Below are positions 19,989 through 28,408 of a stretch of DNA of 64,000 bases, one piece after another. The position numbers and the translations under genes were made by a program. Below the pieces are notes generated by a model. It was given only the letters and a program-made list of their open reading frames with translations. It did not search any database and was not told where the DNA came from. Positions within the stretch are counted from its first letter, which is position 1, and every line of letters starts with the position of its first letter. The DNA is from Uliginosibacterium aquaticum (GTDB taxonomy: Bacteria; Pseudomonadota; Gammaproteobacteria; Burkholderiales; Rhodocyclaceae), in the NCBI RefSeq assembly GCF_012972705.2, contig NZ_JABCSC020000007.1, positions 1-64,000 on the forward strand, read 5' to 3'.

Positions 19989-20900
19989 TCAGAGCATGTA
20001 ACCCAGGCCCAGTGCTGTCGCCCGGCTGTTGCAAGGCCTTCTGAAGCAATCCGCCAGCATCAGCGAAACCGGCGTGTTCAGCTTGGACGTCTTGAACCAG
20101 CGCTCGTAAATCGAACTGATCTCACCCGAGGCATAGAGATTCGCGAGGGTCTTGTCGACCACGGCCTTGAAAGCCGGATCTTCCTTCCGGACCATCAGGG
20201 TCATCGGCTCGATGGAGAGCGGCTTCGTGCTGATCGCGTACTGACCCGGCTGGGCGCTGCTCTGACGCATGCCTTCGAGCAGAATGTCCAGCTGGGCCAC
20301 CGCCGCCACGGTGCCGGCCTCCAGCGCCTTCATCGCATCCTGGTTCTTGCTGAAAACCACCAGCTTCATGGACTTGAGCGTGTCATCGCGCAACTGGTTG
20401 AAGAGCTTCTCGGCCGTGGTGCCCTTGACGATGCCGACCGCCTGACTGTTGAGCTGGGTGTAATCGCTCAAACCTGCGGACTGCTTGCTCATGAAGCGCG
20501 TACCAGCGATAAAGTGGGCGTAGGAAAAATCCACATCCTTGGCACGCGTCTGGGTGTTCACTGTCGTGCCGCACTCGATGTCTGCGACACCATCGCGCAC
20601 CTTGGCCAGACGGTCAGCCGCCGTCACCACGACATATTGCACACGCAGCTCGGAGAGCTTCAGTTCCTTCCTGATCTGCTCGGCAACTTTCTGGCACAGA
20701 TCGATCGAGTAGCCCGACGCCACGCCCTGGCTATAGCCCGCGAAAGGCAGGTTGTCTTCGCGGACGCCGATGTTGAGCACCTTGCTCTTGCTGATCTTCT
20801 CCAGCGTCTGGGCGTGTGCCCCACTCTGCAGACCACAGGCCACGGCCAACACCACCGCCCAAGAGAATGTTTTCTGCCACTTCAGGCCGTACTGTGCCAT
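19989..20900 (-). CDS. ABC-type amino-acid solute-binding protein, C terminus probably frameshifted
   Basis: A family 3 extracellular solute-binding protein (GltI/glutamate-aspartate type). A signal peptide at 1-30 ends SGAHAQ. The type 3 pattern is clear: NIGVREDNLPFAGYS, GYSIDLCQKVAEQI, then the DFSYAHFIAGTRFM region. No permease or ATPase gene is adjacent, so it is an orphan. GGAG lies 6 bases before the ATG at 20900. The last 20 or so residues (DCFRRPCNSRATALGLG) look unlike the family, while the next frame reads LLQKALQQPGDS, which resembles a normal C terminus; see findings. Confidence 0.85.
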   Translation of the reverse strand: MAQYGLKWQKTFSWAVVLAVACGLQSGAHAQTLEKISKSKVLNIGVREDNLPFAGYSQGVASGYSIDLCQKVAEQIRKELKLSELRVQYVVVTAADRLAKVRDGVADIECGTTVNTQTRAKDVDFSYAHFIAGTRFMSKQSAGLSDYTQLNSQAVGIVKGTTAEKLFNQLRDDTLKSMKLVVFSKNQDAMKALEAGTVAAVAQLDILLEGMRQSSAQPGQYAISTKPLSIEPMTLMVRKEDPAFKAVVDKTLANLYASGEISSIYERWFKTSKLNTPVSLMLADCFRRPCNSRATALGLGYML

Positions 20901-21031
20901 CACCTGCTCCGTAAGTTTTAACGTCGAACGATCTGAATCCTCTCACAGATCTTTTCCGCCAAAACGACAACAAATGTGGCATCGGATGGATGGACAGACG
21001 GCCCTGCGCGGCACCTCAACGCCAAGCCGGG

Positions 21032-21886
21032 CTAGGATTTCGGACCCGACTTGCGCGCCCGCCACAAGCGCCGCCCGCCCCACAACACGGCAGCTCCGAC
21101 TGCGAACCAGGGCAAACCACCCACCAGAAAATACATCAGCATCGCAAGACTCTCGGCAAAAGTGCTGCCCAGCCGGCGCCAGGCCTCGCGCAGCGGCTCC
21201 CAGCTACCGGGCTGGCTCAGCGAGGCCGGTGCGCGGAACTGGATATCGAAGCTGACTTTCTCGGTGACCGCCAGCGTGGCGCGCATCTGCCCTTCCAGCG
21301 AATCGATCTCGCCCTGAACCCGGGCCAGCTCGCGCTCGACTTCCAGCAGATCGCGCACCTTGTCGACTCGCCCGGCCAGCAGCCCGCGCAAGCGATCGCG
21401 CAAGGCTTTCTGGTTGGCCAGGCGTGCCTGCCGATCAACCACCTCATTGGTGCGATCGTTCTGGCTCATCTCATGCTGTGCCAACTTGCCCAAGCCCCGC
21501 AGGGTCGCCAGCAATTCCCCCGCCCGCCCCGGCACGATGCGCAGTGCAAGATTTGCGCTGGCCATGTCACCGCGCTGGTTCGCGATTCCCGCCGCCACCA
21601 CCTCACAGGCCGGCAACTGGCAGGCCTCCAGCTGTGCGCGCCAGAGGGCTTCGAGCCGATCCTCCGCCACTTCGATCACCACGTTGTGGCGCAACTCGAT
21701 ATGGCGCGGCACGCTGGCGGGCTGGCCGGCATCGGTCTGAGGCGCCTCCAGCTTGCGTGCCATCTCGACGGCCGGCGCAGCCGCCAGCATCGGCGCAGCC
21801 GCCATCTCTTCCTTCCGGCCGCAGGCAGCCAGCACCAGCACCAGCACCAGCAGCACACAGATCCCGCTCACCAGCTTGCGCATCAT
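21032..21886 (-). CDS. DUF4349 lipoprotein
   Basis: A 284-residue predicted lipoprotein. The signal peptide ends in the lipobox LAAC. The central part is DUF4349: RHIELRHNVVIEV, then the coiled coil LANQKALRDRLRGLLAG continuing to ERELARVQGEIDSLEG. A membrane helix close to the C terminus (MLMYFLVGGLPWFAVGAAVL) would anchor it a second time. The ATG at 21886 has GGAGAG 7 bases upstream. DUF4349 proteins have no established function. Confidence 0.85.
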   Translation of the reverse strand: MMRKLVSGICVLLVLVLVLAACGRKEEMAAAPMLAAAPAVEMARKLEAPQTDAGQPASVPRHIELRHNVVIEVAEDRLEALWRAQLEACQLPACEVVAAGIANQRGDMASANLALRIVPGRAGELLATLRGLGKLAQHEMSQNDRTNEVVDRQARLANQKALRDRLRGLLAGRVDKVRDLLEVERELARVQGEIDSLEGQMRATLAVTEKVSFDIQFRAPASLSQPGSWEPLREAWRRLGSTFAESLAMLMYFLVGGLPWFAVGAAVLWGGRRLWRARKSGPKS

Positions 21887-21943
21887 GGTTTCTCTCCGAA
21901 AAAACGCTCGTAGCACTTCAACGGGCGAACACCCGTCTGCGGG

Positions 21944-22588
21944 TTAGCCTGCCAGCGCGGGATAAATTTCAGCGGGCTGACTGAATAGATAACGCGGCGC
22001 CCCGGCAGCCAGCTCGGCATGCGAGCCAAAGCCCCACAGCACGCCCGCAGCGGCCAGGCCGCTGCGATGCGCGGCGTCGATATCCACCTCGCGGTCGCCC
22101 ACCATCAGGCTGGCCCGGCTCACGATGCCGTCGGCCACCAGCGCGGCGATCTGCTCCCACTTGTGGATGTCCACGTCGCCACCACTGACGAAGTAGAAGT
22201 GCTGGCGCAGGCCGAAGAGATCGAGGATGCGCTCGGCGAAATCGGCCCGCTTCGAGGTGCATAAGCCCATCGGAATGCCGGCCGCATCGATGGCCGCCAG
22301 CGCCTCGGGGATGCCCGCGTAAAGCGTGTTCTCGGCGTAACCCACATCACCATAGCGCTCGCGATACTTGTCGATCAGCTCACGCACATGCGCGTCGGAA
22401 TCCGTGCCGGTCAGCTCGCGGAAGCTGTATTTCAAGGGCGGCCCCACGCAGAAACGCAGATCGTCGAGCGCCCGCTCGGGATAGCCGAAGTGCGCCAGCG
22501 CGTAATTGATCGAACGACCGATACCCTGCAGCGGATCGCTGAGGGTGCCGTCGAGGTCGAAGAGGATGAAGTCGTGGGTCGCAGCCAC
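21944..22588 (-). CDS. HAD-superfamily phosphatase (phosphoglycolate phosphatase-like)
   Basis: A 214-residue HAD hydrolase of subfamily IA with a helical cap. Motif I is FDLDGTLSDPL with the nucleophilic Asp and acid Asp; motif II is the Thr/Ser in GLCTSKRADFAE; motif IV is SLMVGDREVDI. The most similar named enzymes are phosphoglycolate phosphatases and 5'-nucleotidases, so the substrate is open. Two GTG starts are possible; the one at 22588 was chosen because GGGAG lies 9 bases upstream and it avoids overlap with the upstream gene. Confidence 0.85.
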   Translation of the reverse strand: MAATHDFILFDLDGTLSDPLQGIGRSINYALAHFGYPERALDDLRFCVGPPLKYSFRELTGTDSDAHVRELIDKYRERYGDVGYAENTLYAGIPEALAAIDAAGIPMGLCTSKRADFAERILDLFGLRQHFYFVSGGDVDIHKWEQIAALVADGIVSRASLMVGDREVDIDAAHRSGLAAAGVLWGFGSHAELAAGAPRYLFSQPAEIYPALAG

Positions 22589-22605
22589 TGTTCGTATCTC
22601 CCGAG

Positions 22606-23400
22606 TCAGCACGACACAAGATTAAATTTAAATTGTCCATCATCGAGTTCGACTTTACGGAATGAACAAGACAAGCCAGCGTCTTTCACCCAAGTCCGAA
22701 CGTCATTTTGCTTTTCCGAATCGCAATCCAATCCGAAGACAACGCCAGTCAAAGTTTCGACCGGAGCGATATGCAAACCCGGGCCTGTCATTTGGCCATC
22801 AAGGCCTAGCTTAGCTAAGGCGCTTCCGTCGTTATTGACGTAGGAAACTATTCGCCACTCTTTTTCGTAATCCCAATACGTGGCTTTTGTACATGCCACA
22901 GTTCGGTGGATGTCCAGATAGCTCTGGTTCGCCGTGTCAACGAAGGGATACGTGTCTTGATACACGACCTCCCAAGCAAGCTGAAAAAGCCACTTTGATG
23001 TTTCAAACTCAAGACATACGCCTCGGTGCGTATCGGCGTAATGCGCCCACATCAAGGGAGAATCAGGCAACTCAGAGAGCGAAAGAAGTCCAACCCCCTC
23101 CATCTGACCTCGCTGCAAACGAGGCATGCGCTTCATTTGCGCAGCCAACTGCAATCTCTTGGCTGGTTTTGCGTCGGGGCGGGCTCTCTTTACCAACGCC
23201 CCAAGATGGGCTCGGGTGTTAGCCCCCTTCGGCGAAAATCCAGCAAGAGGGCGGCACTCGAACGGATCATTTAGTTGCCGTGGCGAAGGAAAGTAATGCT
23301 CACCATGAAGAATGATCCGTTGAACGATGGGTTCTTTGGTTACTGGATCAAGGCTGTCTAGCGACCGATACCGATAAAGTCGTGGAGGAACGCGCTTCAC
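22606..23400 (-). CDS. DUF2971 domain protein, atypical base composition
   Basis: A 264-residue protein of the DUF2971 family, recognised from RLYRYRSLDS at the start, the LNDPFECRP block, and the central SLSELPDSPLMWAHYADTHR with GVCLEFE. No catalytic function is established. The GTG start at 23400 has AGGAG 6 bases upstream. Its DNA is clearly poorer in G+C than both neighbours and uses AT-ending codons that the neighbours avoid, which suggests transfer into the locus between the PurM-like gene and the HAD gene. Confidence 0.85.
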   Translation of the reverse strand: MKRVPPRLYRYRSLDSLDPVTKEPIVQRIILHGEHYFPSPRQLNDPFECRPLAGFSPKGANTRAHLGALVKRARPDAKPAKRLQLAAQMKRMPRLQRGQMEGVGLLSLSELPDSPLMWAHYADTHRGVCLEFETSKWLFQLAWEVVYQDTYPFVDTANQSYLDIHRTVACTKATYWDYEKEWRIVSYVNNDGSALAKLGLDGQMTGPGLHIAPVETLTGVVFGLDCDSEKQNDVRTWVKDAGLSCSFRKVELDDGQFKFNLVSC

Positions 23401-23414
23401 GACTATCTCCTGAA

Positions 23415-24524
23415 TCAAGCCCGCAGATGCAGCTCATCGGCCGCGTAAGTCAGATTCAGCGGTTCGATCACGACCTGCTTCGGGCCGGCTTCGACGCGGC
23501 CGGCGACCCAGGCTTTCACGCCCAGACCGTTCGCGATACGCGCAACCTCTTCGGCCTGCTCAGCGGCGACGTAGAAGGCGAAACCGGCGCCCATGTTGAG
23601 GCTGCCGTAGGCTTCGCGGTCGTCAATGCCGGCGTGCTCCTGCATGAAGGCCAGCACCGGCGGCACGTCCGGCAGGGTGTGGATGCGATAAGTGAAGTTG
23701 CCGGGGTGACGCATGATCTTGCGCCAGCCGTGGCCGGTGATGTTGGCCGAGTAGTGCGGCACGATGCCGGCCGCAAACAGGGCTTCGGTCACCGGCACAT
23801 AGAGCGTGGTCGGGTCCAGCAGGGCTTCGCCGTAGAGGCGGCCGTCCGAGAGCTTGGAGGCATAGCCTTCAGGCAGGCGCTCGACCAGCTTGCGCGCGAG
23901 GCTCACGCCGTTGGCGTGAATGCCCGAGGAGGCCAGCAGCACGATGGCGTCGCCATCCTGCATCTTGTCGCCCAGCGTCAGGCGCTCACGCGAAGGGATG
24001 ATGCCGACCGAGGAGGCCGCCAGATCGATGCGACCGGCTTCCACCACACCGGCCAGCGCCGGGGTTTCGCCGCCGCCCCAACTGACCTTGCACACGTCGC
24101 AGGCCTTCTGCCAGCCCAGCACCAGGTCGCGCATGCGCTGCTCGTCGGCAAACCATTCGCTGCCGCCAGCGGACCAGTAGGCGTGGATCGAGAGCGGCGT
24201 GGCGCCCACGGTGATCAGGTCGTTCACCGCCATGGCGATGGTGTCCTGCGCGATCGAGTCGTAATGCGTCTTGCCGGTGATCGGGCGCACGGCGTCCGCC
24301 ACCAGGGCCTTGGTGCCGAGACATTCGGTGATCGAGGCGATCAGGGTGCCGCCGATGTCCATCACATAGGCCGACTCGCCGCGCGAGGCGAGAATTTCGG
24401 AGACCCCGTGGCCGGCCAGATTGCCGGCAGTGGCGCTGGCAGCTTTCTGGGCAAGGATCTTGAGCGGATCGATCTTGCTGTAATCCACGCCAGCGGCGGT
24501 GTAGTCGAGAGGGGTCTGGGCCAT
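23415..24524 (-). CDS. PurM-like AIR synthase (divergent phosphoribosylformylglycinamidine cyclo-ligase)
   Basis: A 369-residue protein of the PurM/AIR synthase fold. PurM converts FGAM to AIR with ATP in purine synthesis. The start YTAAGVDYSKID, the central SWGGGETPALAGVVE and the C-terminal ANITGHGWRKIMRHPGNFTY support the family, but the usual proteobacterial N-terminal SGTDGVGTK block is replaced by MDIGGTLIASITECLGTK. It therefore belongs to a less common PurM variant. Its place next to hda matches the position of purM in related genomes, so it may be the working enzyme. ATG 24524 lacks a strong ribosome binding site. Confidence 0.8.
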   Translation of the reverse strand: MAQTPLDYTAAGVDYSKIDPLKILAQKAASATAGNLAGHGVSEILASRGESAYVMDIGGTLIASITECLGTKALVADAVRPITGKTHYDSIAQDTIAMAVNDLITVGATPLSIHAYWSAGGSEWFADEQRMRDLVLGWQKACDVCKVSWGGGETPALAGVVEAGRIDLAASSVGIIPSRERLTLGDKMQDGDAIVLLASSGIHANGVSLARKLVERLPEGYASKLSDGRLYGEALLDPTTLYVPVTEALFAAGIVPHYSANITGHGWRKIMRHPGNFTYRIHTLPDVPPVLAFMQEHAGIDDREAYGSLNMGAGFAFYVAAEQAEEVARIANGLGVKAWVAGRVEAGPKQVVIEPLNLTYAADELHLRA

Positions 24525-24664
24525 GATGGGGAACTCGGTCAAGCGGGAAAGGCCGGCATTTTACCTGCTCGGGCGGCTCGGCGCCCGTCGGATCTGCAGG
24601 CGGATGTGCTGTGAGAGGGCGCCGACAGGTAAAATCCCGCCCTCACCCACCGCAGCTGCCCCTC

Positions 24665-25378
24665 ATGTCCGCCCTCCCCAGCCCTTATCCGACGCATCAG
24701 CTCACGCTCGACGTGCGCCCCCGCGTGCCGGCGACGCTGGAGAATTTCGTGGCGGGCGATAACGAGGCCCTACTGCTGGCCTTGCGCCGCCAGCTCGGCG
24801 CGCGCGACGGCAGCTGGTTCTATCTGTGGGGTGCCGCCGGCTCCGGACGCAGCCATCTGCTGCAGGCGGCGGTAGCCGAATCAGCGGCGGCCGGCCGGCC
24901 CGCTTGCTATCTCGATGCCACGCAGGGCGACACGCTGCAGATGGAAGATGGCCTGCTGGCAGCGCTCGACGATGTCGACCAGCTTGATGCCGACGGCCAG
25001 GCCGCCCTGTTCCGCGCCCTGATCCAGGCCCGCGAAGCACAAGGCTCGCTGATCCTCGCCGGCAAGCTGCCGCCCCAGCACCTCGCCCTGCGCGAAGATG
25101 TACGCACCCGCATTGGCCAAGCCCTGATCTTCGAGATCCAGCCGCTGGACGACGACGCCAAGGGGGCGCTGCTGATGCAGCACGCCATGGCGCGCGGCAT
25201 GCTGCTGCCGGCGGACGTCATCGAATACCTGCTGCGCCATGGCCGCCGTGACACGCACTGGCTGATGGAAGTGCTCGACGCGCTCGACGATGCGTCGCTC
25301 TCGCAGTCCCGCCCGCTTACCCTGCCGCTCTTGCGCGAAGTGCTGCGCGAGGACTGCGAACCCGAACTCCCCTTCTGA
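24665..25378 (+). CDS. hda: DnaA regulatory inactivator Hda-like protein
   Basis: A 237-residue DnaA-like AAA+ protein without the DNA-binding domain IV of DnaA, which makes it an Hda-type regulator (with the sliding clamp it promotes DnaA-ATP hydrolysis). The N-terminal HQLTLDV resembles a clamp-binding motif. The P loop is altered to GAAGSGRSHLLQA; the Walker B region is ALDDVDQLD. It is divergent from the PurM-like gene, as in related genomes, and is followed by HAD-IB. Confidence 0.92.
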   Translation: MSALPSPYPTHQLTLDVRPRVPATLENFVAGDNEALLLALRRQLGARDGSWFYLWGAAGSGRSHLLQAAVAESAAAGRPACYLDATQGDTLQMEDGLLAALDDVDQLDADGQAALFRALIQAREAQGSLILAGKLPPQHLALREDVRTRIGQALIFEIQPLDDDAKGALLMQHAMARGMLLPADVIEYLLRHGRRDTHWLMEVLDALDDASLSQSRPLTLPLLREVLREDCEPELPF

Positions 25379-25393
25379 TAAAGCTGAAACACC

Positions 25394-26104
25394 ATGAACC
25401 TCGCTCTCTTTGATCTCGACAACACCCTGCTCGACGGCGACTCCGACCACGCCTGGGGCCAGTTCCTGTGCGACAAGGGCGTTGTCGACCCGGTGGAATT
25501 CAAGGCTCGTAACGACGCTTTCTACGAGCAGTACAAAGCCGGCACCCTGAACATCGACGAATTCCTCGACTTCGTGCTCGCTCCGCTGGCCCGCCACTCG
25601 CGCGAGGAGCTGATGAAACTGCATGACGAGTTCATGAACGACGTGGCCTTCGGCATGATCAACGAGATGGGCAAGCAACTGGTGAACTGGCACCTGGCGC
25701 AGGGTGACCTGTGCGCTGTCGTGACCGCCACCAATGCCTTCGTCACCGAACGCATCGTGCGCTACTACTTCCATGTGCCGCACCTGATCGCCACCGTACC
25801 GGCCCTGGAAAATGGCCGCTTCACCGGCAAGGCGCGCGGCACGCCGGCCTTCCGCGAAGGCAAAATTACCCGCGTGAATGCCTGGCTGGAATCGATGGCG
25901 CTGGATCTTTCCTGCTTCGAAAAGAGCTGGTTCTACAGCGATTCGGCCAATGACATTCCGCTGCTCGAGCAGGTCAGCGATCCGGTGGCCGTCGATCCCT
26001 GCATCGCCCTGCGTCTGCGTGCCGAAACCCTCGGCTGGCCGATCATCAGCCTGCGCGAAAAGAGTCAGGACGGCGCCGGCAGCGGCATCATTCTGCAAGC
26101 CTGA
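25394..26104 (+). CDS. HAD-IB family hydrolase
   Basis: A 236-residue HAD hydrolase of the SerB-like IB subfamily. Motif I is FDLDNTLLDGDSDHAW; motif II is the Thr in VVTATNAFVTE; motif IV is FYSDSANDIPLLE. Such enzymes include phosphoserine phosphatases, but phosphoserine-specific residues cannot be assigned here. It starts 15 bases after hda and is probably co-transcribed with it. Confidence 0.9.
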   Translation: MNLALFDLDNTLLDGDSDHAWGQFLCDKGVVDPVEFKARNDAFYEQYKAGTLNIDEFLDFVLAPLARHSREELMKLHDEFMNDVAFGMINEMGKQLVNWHLAQGDLCAVVTATNAFVTERIVRYYFHVPHLIATVPALENGRFTGKARGTPAFREGKITRVNAWLESMALDLSCFEKSWFYSDSANDIPLLEQVSDPVAVDPCIALRLRAETLGWPIISLREKSQDGAGSGIILQA

Positions 26105-26172
26105 TCGGGCAATCCCTTGTCTGCCCGCACAGTGCACTGGCAGGATGCGGGCAGCACATTGGAGACTCCGCC

Positions 26173-26556
26173 ATGAACCTCGAAAAAGTCATCTTCGGCT
26201 TCTTCATCATCCTCGCCTGTACGCTGAACTTCGGCTTCTTCATCGGCGACATCGACCGGCCCGAGCTCCACCATGCTTCCGAGCTCTTCGCCGCCATCGT
26301 GGTGAACCTGATCGCCACGGTGCTGAAATTCGGTGACCGCACCCACATCGGCGCCACCCACCTCGCCACCAGCCTCGTCGCGATGCTGCAACTGCTGGCG
26401 GGCAGCTTCGTGTGGATGTGGCAACTGCATATCGTGGGTCAGCCGATGGATGGCCACACCATCTCGATCGTGGTCTCGCTCTCGGGTGGAGCCCTGCTGG
26501 CCAATCTCATCTCGGTGATCCTGCTGATCGGCGAGACCCTGCGCCAAAGCCGCTGA
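26173..26556 (+). CDS. DUF6394 small membrane protein
   Basis: A 127-residue protein with four membrane helices (about 5-24, 38-55, 65-88, 98-122) and a conserved start NLEKVIFGFFIILACTLNFG. I recognise it as the DUF6394 family, which often stands next to K+ channel genes. The next gene starts 6 bases after its stop, so the two are likely to be coupled, perhaps as channel and accessory subunit. A GGAGA box precedes the ATG. Confidence 0.8.
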   Translation: MNLEKVIFGFFIILACTLNFGFFIGDIDRPELHHASELFAAIVVNLIATVLKFGDRTHIGATHLATSLVAMLQLLAGSFVWMWQLHIVGQPMDGHTISIVVSLSGGALLANLISVILLIGETLRQSR

Positions 26557-26562
26557 GCCCAC

Positions 26563-28260
26563 ATGGGTGACGTTCTCTTCATTGCGCTGCGCCGCCTGCG
26601 CACGCCGCTGATCACCCTCATCCTCGCCTATGCCATCTCGGTGGCCGGGCTGGTCGCCATGCCCGGGCTGGACGGCAGTGGCCAGCCCATGAAGCTGGGT
26701 TTCTTCCATGCCTTCTACGTGGTGAGTTATACCGCCACAACCATCGGTTTCGGCGAGCTGCCCTGGGTCTTCACCGACGCTCAACGCGCCTGGATCACCT
26801 TCACCATCTATCTCTCGGTCACCTGCTGGGCCTATGCGCTGGGCAGCATCTTCGCGCTGGTGCAGGAACCGGTGTTCCGCACGGCCGTGGCGCGCAGCCG
26901 CTTCACGGCGCGGGTCCGGCGCCTCGACGAGCCCTTCTACATCATCTGCGGTTACGGCCAGAGCGGCACGGCCCTGGCGCACGCCTTCGATGCACTGGGC
27001 ACCCGCAGCGTGATCATCGAAACCCGCCCCGAGCGCGCCGCCCGGCCAGACGTGGAAATCTACCAGGAGCCGCCCTGCTGTCTTGCGGCAGACGCGCGCT
27101 GGCCCGACGTGCTGCAGGATGCCGGCGCGACCCATCCGCGCTGCAAGGCCCTGATCGTGCTGGTGAGCGACGACGAAGCCGCTCAGGCCATCGCCATCGG
27201 TGCGGCGGCCCTGAGCTCCGACCTGCCAGTAATCGCCCGGGTGCATAGCGCACTGGCCCGCGCCAACCTCGACAGCTTCCCGAACATCACGGCCATCGAC
27301 CCCTTTGACACCTTCGCCACCAACCTTGAGCTGGCCCTGGCCATGCCCGCCGTGCTGTGGGTGGAGGACTGGCTCTCCAGCGTGCCTGGCAGCGCCTGCC
27401 CGCCACCACCGATCCTACCTGCCGGACATTGGCTCGTGCTGGGTTTCGGCCGCTTCGGCCACGCCGTGGCACGGGCCCTGGAGCGCACCGGTTCGACCTG
27501 GACCGCCATCGACTCCAACCTGCACCTGACTGATGAACCCCATCTGCAACACAGCGACAATTCGGTCGAGAGCCTCGGTGCAGCCGGCATCGACCGGGCC
27601 GTCGGCATCATCGCCGGCACCGACCGCGACGCCATGAACCTGGCCCTCGTCACGCGCGCCCGCAAACTCAATCCGAAGCTGCACGTGATCATCCGCCAGA
27701 ACCATGTCGCCGAGCGCAGCCTGATCGAAGCCGCTCGCGCCCAGCAATGCTTCGTGAAATCCGAAATCATGGTGCGCGAATGCCTGCAGTTGCTGGTCGC
27801 CCCACTGCTCAACCGCTTCCTGCTGCAGGTGCGTAAGCACGGCGCGGAGCTCGCCGAACAAATCGCTGTGCGCTTGCTCACCGGGCTCGAAGAACGGGTG
27901 CCACACATCTGGGTTTTCAACGCCTACGCCTCCTACCCGGGCCTGCGCGCAGCGCTCAGCGGCCAGGCAGGAGCCCCCTTGCGCCTGAAGGAACTACAGA
28001 TCCACCCGCTCGACCCGAGCTTGCAGCTGTGCGCCGTGCCCCTGCTGCTGCTACGTGGCGAGGAAGAGTTCATGCTGCCGGCACTGGACATGGAACTGCA
28101 GTCCGGCGACCGGATCCTGTTTGCCGGCCGCGAGGGCGAAGAGCGTCTGCAGCACCGCTTCCACCTCGACCCCAGCCCGCTCGAGTTCGTCCGCAGCGGC
28201 GTGGAGCCCGCCCGTAGCTGGATCTTCCGTCAGCTTCAAAAACGCCCCCGCGTGCGCTGA
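26563..28260 (+). CDS. Potassium channel-like protein with two TrkA-N domains
   Basis: A 565-residue protein. Two membrane helices flank a pore loop whose filter is TIGFGE (residues 60-65) rather than the common TVGYGD. Two Rossmann TrkA-N (RCK) domains follow: YIICGYGQSGTALAHAF at about 125 and WLVLGFGRFGHAVARAL at about 288, each with the GxGxxG NAD-binding pattern. TrkA-C-like segments lie in the last 150 residues. It probably gates K+ flow in response to NAD(H) or a related ligand. It is coupled to the DUF6394 gene. Confidence 0.88.
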   Translation: MGDVLFIALRRLRTPLITLILAYAISVAGLVAMPGLDGSGQPMKLGFFHAFYVVSYTATTIGFGELPWVFTDAQRAWITFTIYLSVTCWAYALGSIFALVQEPVFRTAVARSRFTARVRRLDEPFYIICGYGQSGTALAHAFDALGTRSVIIETRPERAARPDVEIYQEPPCCLAADARWPDVLQDAGATHPRCKALIVLVSDDEAAQAIAIGAAALSSDLPVIARVHSALARANLDSFPNITAIDPFDTFATNLELALAMPAVLWVEDWLSSVPGSACPPPPILPAGHWLVLGFGRFGHAVARALERTGSTWTAIDSNLHLTDEPHLQHSDNSVESLGAAGIDRAVGIIAGTDRDAMNLALVTRARKLNPKLHVIIRQNHVAERSLIEAARAQQCFVKSEIMVRECLQLLVAPLLNRFLLQVRKHGAELAEQIAVRLLTGLEERVPHIWVFNAYASYPGLRAALSGQAGAPLRLKELQIHPLDPSLQLCAVPLLLLRGEEEFMLPALDMELQSGDRILFAGREGEERLQHRFHLDPSPLEFVRSGVEPARSWIFRQLQKRPRVR

Positions 28261-28408
28261 TCATCCGCCAGCGCAGCACGCACGCGACAGTACCCGACGC
28301 TGTTTGTTCGTGCGCCCCGGCACTAAATTCCGAAGCAGGCATGCCAGGCGATATACTTCCCGGCTTCAAGAACCTCTTCAGGGCCATCGGCCCCCAGCCC
28401 ACATCGGC

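Noticed and set aside
26065-27246. A minus-strand frame opposite DUF6394 and the K+ channel
   Set aside because: Mirror frame of a membrane protein gene; His/Gly/Asp-rich product without motifs.
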